DNA of 64,000 bases from positions 15,252,001 through 15,316,000 of the forward strand of contig NC_071329.1 of NCBI RefSeq assembly GCF_010183535.1. The letters are read 5' to 3'. Under the pieces are notes generated by a model. It saw nothing but the letters and a program-made list of their open reading frames with translations, was not told where the DNA came from and searched no databases. Of the stretch, positions 54,499 through 64,000 are shown piece after piece (position 1 is the first letter of the stretch; each line of letters begins with the position of its first letter). A program made the translations under genes and the position numbers. This DNA comes from Caenorhabditis remanei (Eukaryota > Nematoda > Chromadorea > Rhabditida > Rhabditidae).

Positions 54499-55561
54499 CT
54501 GGAAGAAAAAACACGGATTCTTTACATTATAAACGAAAATATAACAATTAATCCTTAAATAAGAAAAACCGAGAGAGAGAGAACGGTAATCGAGGAGGGC
54601 GGGCAGAGAAAGAGAGAAACGAAGAAGGTATAGACGGAAAACTGAACAAAACGGGTATTCTCTTCTTTCTCTTCTATTCGCATGATCGATTCTTTCTCTT
54701 TGTCTCGTAATCCCTAGTTCAAACCGTATAAAAACGGATCATTTTCCGAATTCGGACATGGGAAAAAAGAAGAAGAAGAAATGGATGGAAGGACACGCTT
54801 CTTACAACTGCGCTCTACTGAAACCGAGGAAAATTGTGTATGAAATTGAGAGAGTCAGAGAAAAAGAGACATTTTTCAAGAGCATTTCGGTGGAGCTCAG
54901 TTGCAGGAACTGTGCCGTGCTAATAAGAAAAAAACTGGGTTTTTTTGCAAATTTCTCATTGAAAATGAAGTTCTGAAGAGCGATTTAGTGTGGGAAATCG
55001 ATCAAAACTTGGAAAATGTGCTAGGAAACGTTAAAAACTGTTTTCTGGTTTCAAGAATTGAACGACCTGGATACAAAACTATTCCACCTAACTACACATA
55101 GCTTCGAAATAGTGTACGAGACGAAGAGACGCAGAGATACATATTGAGAATTGGAACAGGACGAGAAAAAAAAGTGTTGAGAGGAATAGAGAGACCAAGA
55201 AGTACTCGGAGAACGATTTGGATGCGGCGAAAACGAAAATTGATGGAACGGCTTGCGGTAGTTGAGGATAGGCGATGAGGGTGGAGAGGGAAAGGAGATG
55301 GAGCAAAACAAATAGGGCGCGGCGGGAAGTGGGAAAAGGAGAGAATGAAGTTGAGAACATGCTGTCCGATGGGAATGTGAAAAGATTGATGAGGGATGGA
55401 TGGAGAGAATACGGACAGTAATGAATGAAGGGGAGTGCGGTTGCAGGAGTGGACATCCGGACAAACAGAGAGACAAGGAGACCTGACCGGAAGGGTTTCA
55501 GTGTCACCATGTCCCAGACATATGTCCTAATGTCCTAACAGGTTTGAAGAATGCTTGCCGT

Positions 55562-55850
55562 CGCGTAACTCGCTGAAAACGCAATATTATGCGCTGAAAA
55601 ATATACCAAAATGTAGATATCGGCGAATTCTATGTTGGACCAACGACGGGCGGGATGGCGGATCGGTAAAGTGCCGCGGGCCGGGCTAGAATGGTTTTTT
55701 TGGAACTTTTTTCCGGCCCGTGGTACATAAACGACCCGCCATCCGACCCGTAGTAGGTCACGGACATAGAGCTCGTCGAGATCTACATTTTGGTATATTT
55801 TTCAGCTCATAATATTGCGTTTAAAGCAAGTTACGGACCGGTCAGTGTCG
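55562..55850. mobile_element. ~290 bp GC-centred MITE
   Basis: gcgtaactcgctgaaaacgc and cgttt.aagcaagttacg ends, and inner arms aatataccaaaatgtagata / atctacattttggtatattt. The centre is rich in cgggccgggc. Confidence 0.75.
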
Positions 55851-57676
55851 GCCCGTTTCGGCCTTGTTTGCCACGTTTGCAGAAGAGGACATTCGGACAA
55901 ACAGAGACACGGAGATACCTGGCTTATATCTGACAATGCCATCGACGACATCCGCCATAGACATTTGGAATAAGTACGAATTCCCGAATGGCCCAACTCA
56001 AAAAGGAGAAGAATAGAGAAACCACACGGGTTTAAACGGATGAAACTAGTGAGATGAATTTTATACCAAACCACCGACGAACATCTGGAGAGGAAATCAG
56101 GAGTGTCTTCTCCTGGCACAGTAACATGAGAAAATTTCCCTCTGATTGCGAAAAACGAGGCTAATCTACAGGTACACAGATCGCATTCCCATCACTGAGA
56201 TGTCTGGACATCTGGTTGAACGACAGAACAAAAAGAAACTAATTTCAGTCCGAGAAAGTTCAAAAAAGGAGTAGAATAGGAAAGCCACACAGGTTTGAAC
56301 GTATGAAACTTATTAAACGACTGGGAGACATATGAAGAGGAAGTCTTCTTCATTTACGGCCCCACTTAAAGATGTCACTCGGATTGAAAAACGAGAGACA
56401 TCTCCAGTGTACCCAGATTCCAGAAACATTACTTGAATCTAGATCTTATCTGGACACTCACGTACAATTAGAAACCAATTTCAGCGCGAAAAACACTGTG
56501 GCAGGTTTCCCACACCTTTCCGACTAACTGTCCACATCATTTCTATGTTCTCATGCTCTCCTATTCCCCCTCCGCTTACTCATACCATCACCAGCGACAC
56601 ATTGAACAGCGTGGCAAATACAACATGTTGAAAAACTAGATATATATCTGTGCACACGTTCACCACTGACGGAAACCGCGAGAGACGAGAGGGAATCACC
56701 GGGAAGAGACGGAGAGAAGGAGAGCAGCCGAAAAACGTGAAGGAACGGCCTGCTGTGGTTGCGGCGGAGCACACAGAGAAAGAGCACAAAAAGTGGGGGG
56801 AGGAGACCGACAAGTGGAAAACGTGTAAAGTGGTTAGTCATGGAAAATGTGGATGGTGATAAGAAATAGGTGGTTTCTGTCAGTGGAATGTGCGTCGAGA
56901 TGTCCAGAAACCTTGACTATTCCCAAATTGCAGTAGAGCACATTTCCACCCCTATACTCTATTGGAGGTCAAAGTAGAGACACCGTAACCGTCTGAGCTC
57001 ACTTCCTCAAATACAAGAGGCTCGCCGAGCAAAAAATTAGAACAAAATGTGTCTTCTTATTCTCTCGAAAGAATAACAAATAAACAAGTGTTTTCTCTTG
57101 TGCCTTGCCCCCAGCGCCTAACCCGATTATCCTCGTTTTTTGTGTGTGTCCACGAAAGAAAAAAACGAAAACTAAAAGACGGAAGGGTACACGACGACGA
57201 CGACATACTGAATTTCAGATGAGAATCCCCAACCGATTTGCGATTCTGTCAGACGTCTGTTTGTGGCTTCTGCCGATGCTCATCGGAGCATTCAACGCTC
57301 GTTAACACATGTGCAGAAGGGGGTGAAAACGCGCAGAAAATATGCCAATTTACTGACGGGGGTAACGACGAACCAAACCGACAATCTCATCTCATATACG
57401 GAGAAAGAAAAAGAGTGTATGTCCACACCCAATTATCTCGTCAAATCAGTAGAAGAAACGAAGAAAAAGAAGGAGATGGGAGGAGGACGATGATATCTCC
57501 TCGAGATTCCTGATTAGCTGCTGATTAGCGGAGGAATTTGAGAAGAGATGTTGGTTGAGTGGAAAAGCGAGAATTTGATGAAATGATAGGTGACAACAGG
57601 GTGATTAGGGAAAATGCTTGCTAATGTCAGAGACAAATCTAAGCTACTGTACTGGTGAATGTATTATGATATTCTT

Positions 57677-57995
57677 CTAACTGACAAGGAAGGTCATAGA
57701 GTCAGTTTGGAGTTATGGGTCTTATACCTATATCATTGGAAAGCTGAGAAAACGCTGATTCCAAATATATACTCAGCTTTTGCCCTCGTGGCCAGGTATT
57801 TGAGAATAATGAGGTCAAAGCACAGAAAAATAATTTATCATTTTCCAGAACTTTAACCTTGCTTTCCTTGATTACAAGGCTTCAAGGGCAAAAACTGAAT
57901 ATATATATTTGAAATCTGCGTTTTCTCAGCTTTCCAATCAAATATGTCACGTCACAAAACTCCGAACTGACTCCATCCAGTTCCCTAGTAAGTTA
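57677..57995. mobile_element. Diverged MITE of the ctagggaagg group
   Basis: Left ctaactgacaaggaagg and right ccagttccctagtaagttag; complementary inner parts (cattggaaagctgagaaaac / gttttctcagctttccaat). Confidence 0.65.
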
Positions 57996-58136
57996 GAATC
58001 AGAAATCTCAAGAATTTTAGGTTAAAGACGAAAGCTCCATTTTCTGTGGCTCGGTTGGATAAAAGTGGAGTAAATCTCACTTTTCAAAACTATCAGAGCG
58101 TCCAGGTAGAACAGATCGTCACGCCAGTATACTCCC

Positions 58137-58332
58137 GCGTAGAGTCCAGGATAACATATGCAGATGCGCTCTATTGACAAGCATGATACACTTTTTGCGT
58201 AACGGTGAACTTTCGAACTTCTGTGCATACCGACGGTATTTGAAAGTTCCGACGGTATTTGAAAGTTCGACGCAAAAAATGTACCACTGCTGTCAATAGA
58301 GCGCGTCTGCTTAGGTTGTCCTGGACTCTACG
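58137..58332. repeat. Inverted repeat
   Basis: cgtagagtccaggataacat and tgtcctggactctacg ends; inner gcgctctattgacaagcatg mirrored near 58290. Centre holds gacggtatttgaaagttc twice. Confidence 0.75.
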
Positions 58333-61285
58333 TGAATCCCTAATTCAGGTAGTATCCTATCAGAGTTGATTTCAGATATCCGGATAGTTCACAGGTCAGA
58401 AAGATTCTCTGAACCGTCATTCTTCAGGATTTCCAAAAGGTGCAAACTACATCTGCGAGGGCTTCTACAGTAATCTATAATACTGTATTCAACATGTCAT
58501 GATCCTTTCTAATGGATCTATGAACATCTATCGGTTATAACCAGGAGGAATGTGCGGAACAAAAAATTTCGGAAAACGGAACTTGTACGAATTATATTTT
58601 CTGAAATTTCGGAATTTCCGATTTCCATTCCGCCCATCCTTGAGAACCAGGATTAATTTCACGAGATAACAAGTCATCGTAGACTCATCGAGTCAAAGAG
58701 AAAACTGCTTCTAACCGGAAAACGTCGTTCTCTTTTATAGTCAGAGAGGCTCTTAGACATCTGTCAGAGTCACGCGACAATTCAAGACAATCTCATTCTG
58801 CACTTCTTTCCCAAGACGCGTAAAAGAGGACTAAAAAGTTCAAACCTCTTTTCAAAAACCGCTTCATTTCATGTTTCAACGAGCGAGAGAATTCTAAATT
58901 CTCAAAACTTTCTCACATTTCTTATCCAGAGAAGTCTCAAGGGAATCGTGTATTCTTTTCGTTATTTTTGGTGTGTAGTTTGATAGAGATAGAGACAAAG
59001 TGATTCTAGGATATCAGCACGGCACGCTTCTTACAATTGCGCTCTACCGAAACCGAAGAAAATTGCGTGCGAAATTGAGAGACTCAGAGAAAAGAGACAT
59101 TTTTCAAGGGCATTTCGGTGGAGCGCAGTTGCAAAAACTATGCAACGCTGATAGCAATTGAGAGGAAGAAGCCAGAAACCTGCTGAAAAACATCACACAA
59201 CATTTTAAAATCATACAGAAACTATTCTAACGTCCTCTGAATACATCAGAATTCCTAACTCTCTTTTTTCCTTTTTTCCAAGAAAAACACGTCTAATACC
59301 CTAGATTTCCGCCGAAAAAAAAATTGAAAAACGATGAAAAAAGAAGCAAAGGAAAAGTAAGAGGTCCTCCTCCTTCTACTCCAAAAAAGGAAGACGTCGT
59401 CGTAAGAGGAAATCGACGAAAAAAAATAGAAGAGAGTTTTTTGACTGCTCCTTCTTCTTCTTTTCTCTTTTTTCTACTTTTTAAATGTTGTTTCTATCTC
59501 TCACTATCTCTAGTCTTACTACTTCTCACACGCAAACTTTTACTTTTTTTTTCTTTTCTAGGATGGTCGGGTGAGATAACACAAGAAAGTCTATTTCAAA
59601 ATTGGTAAGAAAATAAAGTGCAAATGTTCTAAGGAGAGTGTTCCTATTAGCGGAAAGGCCTTCTTTTGAAATGCATTTGGTTCCTTCTTTTTCTCTTTTT
59701 TGGGGATTTCGAAATCTAAAAATAGAGAATACGGAAGATTTTTAAAAAATTGGGGGAAAATGAAGAAAAATTGCGACTTTTTTTCACTTGAAATTGGGAT
59801 TTTTGGACACCCGGACACACAGACAGAGACCTCATCTGTGATTTCAAAAATGCCATTTTCATGGTTTTCGAGCGAAAATGTCGTGATTTTGAGTCAATTT
59901 TTGTAGTTTTTCAGCGAAAAAATGTGTTTTTGATCAGAAATTCTCAATTTACCTGAAAAGATATGAAGTAAAATCAATTTTCATCAAAAATGTGAAAGGT
60001 TTCGACTCAATTTCAGTCTCAAAACCTATTTTTCAGTCAATTTTCAGCTACTTCTTATCATAAAACCCCGATTTTCAACCTATTCTCAGTGTTTTTTCGA
60101 GAAAAACTGAAATTACTTGCTATTTTCGTATTAGAAATGTAGACTAGAAAAATTCTGAAGCAAATTTCGGCGATATTTTAAGTTTTTTGGGTCGAAAATT
60201 TGATTAAAACTCGAATTTTTGTGGTAATTTAGCGATTTCTAGCCATTTTTCAGCGTGAAAAACCGATTTTCTAAAATTTCCTGAAAATCGGTGCATTTTG
60301 ACCGTTTTCTGACCAGTATTTTTTTTTTGAAAAAAAGTCTAGTTTTCGTTAAAAAATTAAAATTAAACAAAAAAAATTGATTATTTGAGCACTTTTACTC
60401 GGATTTTTCGGAAAATTTCCGAAAAAATTTGCTAAAAAATGAGTACCGGGACCCGATTTTTCACCGTTTTCGGCAATTTTTTTTCAAAAATATGCAAACC
60501 TCTTTTTCCTTCAGAAACCACCTAAATTTTGCAAAATCATTCTAAAAAGTGAAAAAAAACCTAAAGAAAGACACCGAAAAGGAGTGTCAAACGAGGCGCA
60601 TAATGATATACATGTCCCGTCGTTTCTTGTCTTTATGCTTTCCCTTTTCTTTCTAAATTATAGGGTGAGACTCAGTTCTCACACATTTACCCAGAATGGA
60701 GACAGAGAATAGAATAATGAGCTGCCGTTGGGGGTGAGTGAACACGAATTGGATTACCCGTTTGAAGAAAACTGGCAAGAAAATCAGAAGACGTTAGAGA
60801 ACGAACCTATGAGAAGTTTGGAAGAACTGCTGAAAACTACCTTTGAATCTTCCACACGTTCAGATTTTCAGAGAGAAACGTGGAAAAAAAAAAGATCTGG
60901 AATTCTAAATAGAGATACGTGGAATAGAAGTAGGCGGGGTCACGCAGAAAGTAGTCAAAGGAATACAAAAAGTAACGTCGTGATAACGTTGTAGTTCTTC
61001 TCTATGAGAGAAAGAAGTGAATCATAAAATAGAGAAAAAAACATTGTTGCAGGGAAGAAAACTTGAGAAAAAGAAACAACAAAGACAACAATCTGAGGCA
61101 CATTTCTGAGAAAAGAGAAGAAGGAAAACGAAATTAATAGACCTAGAAAACCGAAATTTCTGGGAAAAGAAAAAAAAACAATAAAACAGATAAAGAAGAG
61201 AAATCTAACAACTACATATTTAATGACTAATATCTACACGCAAATTGGATGATTTTTATAGATTTTTAGGGATTTTCAGGTGCTT

Positions 61286-63187
61286 TCATGAAGACAATGA
61301 TGTTGTGAACCCCTTCATTGAATCCGTCATTTTATTGAATCCATTCGTTATCCTTTCCATCACTGGCTCCTTCTGATCCTCATTCCTTCCATAATTACTA
61401 ATTCCCATCAATAACATAACCAATGGGAGATGAAGAAGTGAGTAGAAGAATAGTCTTCGACTGTTTTTGGCATCTGGAGCTTTATAGAATTTGTAGGAGA
61501 GGTAGACGAGGTAGGCGTTGACAGGAAGGGAATCTAAAAATTTCAGACTGAAATCGGATTTTTCGAGAAATCAAGGATTCTAATTTCAAAAAAAAACCTA
61601 CCGATGGCGAAGGTAAGTGTGGTCAGATTCGTGAGCGGTGCAGCGATGGAGCACAATCCGAGAAGAGCCAGACTGTGGCGGATGGAGGTGACACGGCAGA
61701 GACGCTCGTTCGTCACACACATCACACGATATCCGGCCTTACTATAATCTCCTCTCAAATTCCAACTCAATCCATTAAAATGAGGGAACTGCCAAGAGAA
61801 GAGGATAGTGGCGAGACACCAGGCAGCTGGATCCAGATATCCAGTGGCTGCTGAGTATCCCATCAGAGGTGGAATGGCTCCGACGACGGCTCCAGCCCAT
61901 GTGCATCCGATGTGTGAGCGTTTCATTGGGGTGTAGACGCCTGGAATTTAGGAAATTATTATTAGAAAATGCTTTTTGAAATATTGGTTTTTGACCTGTA
62001 AATCGCAAATTTTCGACCCAAAAACTGAAAAAAATCCCCCAAAATTGCAATACGAGAGTTTCAATTTTTGCTCAAAAAGACTAAAAATTGGGTTGTCACG
62101 CTGAAAAATTGGCTGAAAATCGAGTAAAATCACAGTTTTAGATCAAAAAATTGGCTGGAAATCGCAAATTTTCGACTCAAAATTGCTTCAGATCCTCCAC
62201 TTTTGTTCAGAATTTCAGTTTTTGCTCAAAAAACACTGAGAATATGCTGGAAATTGGGTTTTCAAGCTCAAATATCAGAAAATCGATTCAAGTTTTGAAG
62301 CTGAAAATTGGCTGAAATTGAGTCGAAACCTCTGTTTTTTCTCAGAATTGCAACTAAGCGGCTGAAAATTTTGCTTTAAAAAAGTCGACACCAGATTTCA
62401 TCTCTTACCTGCATAAATGAACCAATTCAATGCTCCCAGAGCTGCCGCCAGTGGATTCGCATAATAGGCGAGTAATCCGATTCCTGTGAGCCCTGTGACT
62501 CCGGCAAAAGTGAAGGCATGGAGTGGGGAGAATCTGTGGACAACAAGAACCCGACTCTGTGTCCGTCTCATTTGAGCATCGTACGGTGCTTCGAGCAACT
62601 GATTGCACGAATTGGCGGCTGACGACAGAAGAAATGTTCCTACTGTCGCTGCGGCAAGTGGAGCGAACGCTACAGGCACTGGCGCCATCAAAAATCCACA
62701 AGTCGCTGAAAACTAACATTATTTGTCGAAATTCTTTATGTTTTATACCTGTAGAAGCTACGAAAAGACTTAATTTCGACTTGCAAAGTGACAAATAGTC
62801 GGCAGCCAACGCTTTCGTCTCCATTTTATACCATTGTTGAAGGTATTGGTCTGTTACTGCAAAAAAAAACTTTTTATTAAATAATATCTGCATTTTTCAT
62901 AGTTACCAATAATGTCAATGTCTTTTTTGTGCCTTTTCCCAGACAAATCCAATATTTGTGTGTCTGGGCGGTTTTTCTTTCCTATAGGTGTTGGGGATGG
63001 CGGTAATTCCTCGTCGAGCGGTTTGGCCTAAACATTTTTATATTTTTAAGATCATTTTTATACTTTTCTAACTATAAATAACAATTATTACCCTTGGAAG
63101 GACTGAATTCATGGTTGAAGTGTGGAAAACTGCTTGACTCGTCGAAGCACCGGCTCGAGAGCACATAAAAATGTGTCTGCTGAGCAT
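61286..63187 (-). CDS. cox-10: COX10: mitochondrial protohaem IX farnesyltransferase
   Basis: Exons 63092-63187, 62907-63027, 62749-62856, 62409-62705, 61602-61940 and 61286-61533 give 402 aa. COX10 transfers a farnesyl group to protohaem, the first step in making haem A for cytochrome c oxidase; it is an inner-membrane protein of the UbiA prenyltransferase superfamily. The N-terminus ([20 protein letters not shown]) is Arg/Ser-rich, like a mitochondrial presequence. The first prenyl-diphosphate/Mg motif is present as [20 protein letters not shown], and membrane segments follow ([53 protein letters not shown]). Length and order fit the family. Start chosen at the first ATG after a TTTTTCAG acceptor that could also be a spliced-leader site. 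Confidence 0.95.
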
Positions 63188-63222
63188 TATGGGGACCCGA
63201 AGTGTCTGAAAAACATTTTGAG

Positions 63223-63503
63223 AATTACCGTAAATACTGTATTATAACGGCACCTGTAATAGAACGGCACCTGTATTATAACGACACCCCATCTATACTC
63301 AGAATTCATAAAAATGTTTATCAGGGGGTTTTTTCTCGGTTCTGATTAGTAGCAACGTGTTTGGTCACTTCTAGATCAGCAAATAGAACGTCCAAAAAAG
63401 TTTTTTCGTTCAATTTTAATGAGTTTCTGAAATCACAAAATTTATCTCGAAGGCAGTTGAAAAATATAACGGCATGCCGTTATAATACAGTATTTACGGT
63501 ATA
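63223..63503. mobile_element. 281 bp MITE upstream of cox-10
   Basis: ttaccgtaaatactgtatta at 63223 and its complement ending at about 63502; the cgttataatacagtatttac arm is mirrored closely. It lies 36 bp upstream of the cox-10 start codon region, so it may sit in or near the promoter. Confidence 0.8.
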
Positions 63504-63761
63504 TTAGCCAAAAAAAGCTAATAATGGCTTAAAACAGTGCACATTCAGTACAGCTGTTCGGGCGACTGCCGTGTGGATTTACGGTAAACAACACGCGCTG
63601 GCGGGATTCCGGAGTGTCGTTGTGAACTGCCTTTTGTGAGTTCTCGCGAGTTCACGAGTTTCAGACAGGAAAATCACGTAAAAATGTACAAAAAATGAAC
63701 AAAAGAATCAACGTGGAAACATTATAATACATAATAAGTGTTTAGCAGTTATTCATAAACA

Positions 63762-63980
63762 ATGAAATCGTCAGCGTTCCTCGTAACTATCGTAATTCTA
63801 CTGCTCGTCACCCCTGCAAATTCTTTTGGTTATTGTTGGGAAAAGTTATGCAATATCCTTTTCCACACGGTATTTGTAAAGAAAAATGTAAAGTTTTAAT
63901 AGCAAATTTTCAAGTTTTGTATCCACAAGAAGCTGATTTGTTCGAAAGAGAGGAACAACTGCGTATGTGATCCGTCTTGA
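63762..63980 (+). CDS. Small secreted six-cysteine peptide
   Basis: Exons 63762-63869 and 63915-63980, joined across a 45-nt intron, give 57 aa. Residues 1-21 are a clear signal peptide (MKSSAFLVTIVILLLVTPANS). The mature part has six cysteines spaced C-x4-C-x7-C-x6-C-x6-C-x-C, ending CVCDPS, which suggests three disulfides. The spacing does not match a family I can name; antimicrobial or signalling roles are possible but unsupported. The acceptor (ttttcaag) is weaker than the nematode consensus. Head-to-head with cox-10, about 575 bp apart. Confidence 0.65.
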
Positions 63981-64000
63981 AACGTTTGGCAAAACCTGTT

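Larger units (their letters stand above)
54499..61285. other. No confident gene; possible 5' exons of the large gene
   Basis: Contains hairpin copies 5 and 6 (54793-54924 and 59014-59152), the repeat at 55562-55850, MITEs at 57677-57995 and 58137-58332, and low-complexity DNA. A 56-nt candidate exon at 56580-56635 (minus; acceptor tctag, donor GTAAGC) reads FSTCCICHAVQCVAGDGM in the phase needed to join exon 54384-54498; it has no other support. A short plus-strand frame after a TTTCAG at about 57218 (MRIPNRFAILSDVCLWLLPM, 28 aa) resembles a signal peptide but has no continuation I could find. Confidence 0.4.

Noticed and set aside
55051..55510. 140-codon minus frames rich in Ser/Pro/Leu
   Set aside because: Reverse complement of a purine-rich stretch (ggagagagaa); two frames are open at once, which indicates composition bias.
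57105..57513. Overlapping plus frames around a TTTCAG and an apparent signal peptide
   Set aside because: The 28-aa frame stops at once and no phase-compatible continuation was found; mentioned only as a weak candidate in the gap entry.
59324..59608. 94-codon plus frame
   Set aside because: Composed of poly-purine and poly-pyrimidine tracts; the apparent hydrophobic run comes from ttttt/cttctt repeats.

Overview
The window is nuclear DNA of a Caenorhabditis-type nematode. The evidence is AT-rich intergenic DNA, many introns of 45-60 nt with nematode splice signals (GTAAGT donors, TTTTCAG acceptors), dense foldback/MITE-type repeats, and nematode-expanded gene families: CW/PAN_3 + C-type lectin-like proteins, a CTLD+CUB lectin and a DUF3557 protein. 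The right side holds conserved genes: a USP6NL-type TBC Rab-GAP and the haem A farnesyltransferase cox-10. I could not assign a species. Exons below were built by hand from splice sites and reading phase.

Layout. 1-5.6 kb: repeats only, with long inverted repeats and an element whose arms carry arrays of perfect heat-shock elements (TTCnnGAAnnTTCnnGAA). 5.7-8.1 kb: a secreted lectin with two CTLDs and a CUB domain (minus). 8.7-25.5 kb: an arm-like, recently duplicated region with four intact CW+CTLD genes (all minus), two bHLH genes (plus) that lie head-to-head with the third and fourth lectin genes, a relic of a fifth lectin gene, a non-LTR reverse-transcriptase relic, and a 4.0 kb TA-flanked element with 0.73 kb inverted ends. 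26.9-31.5 kb: a DUF3557 gene, a divergent unrecognised gene with a frameshift, and an RRM-containing gene with a phase conflict. 31.8-54.5 kb: one large minus-strand gene for a Ser/Pro-rich protein ending in a PDZ-binding motif. One of its introns (about 11.9 kb) contains the complete TBC gene on the same strand and a young LTR retrotransposon on the other. 54.5-61.3 kb: no confident gene. 61.3-63.2 kb: cox-10 (minus). 63.76-63.98 kb: a small secreted six-cysteine peptide (plus).

The left half looks like an environmental-response gene cluster (lectins, possible transcription factors) growing by segmental duplication and transposon insertion; paralogous empty sites allow some insertions to be read directly. 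The right half is conserved housekeeping or cell-biology genes whose introns have filled with MITEs, several with clear 8-bp target duplications of hAT type.
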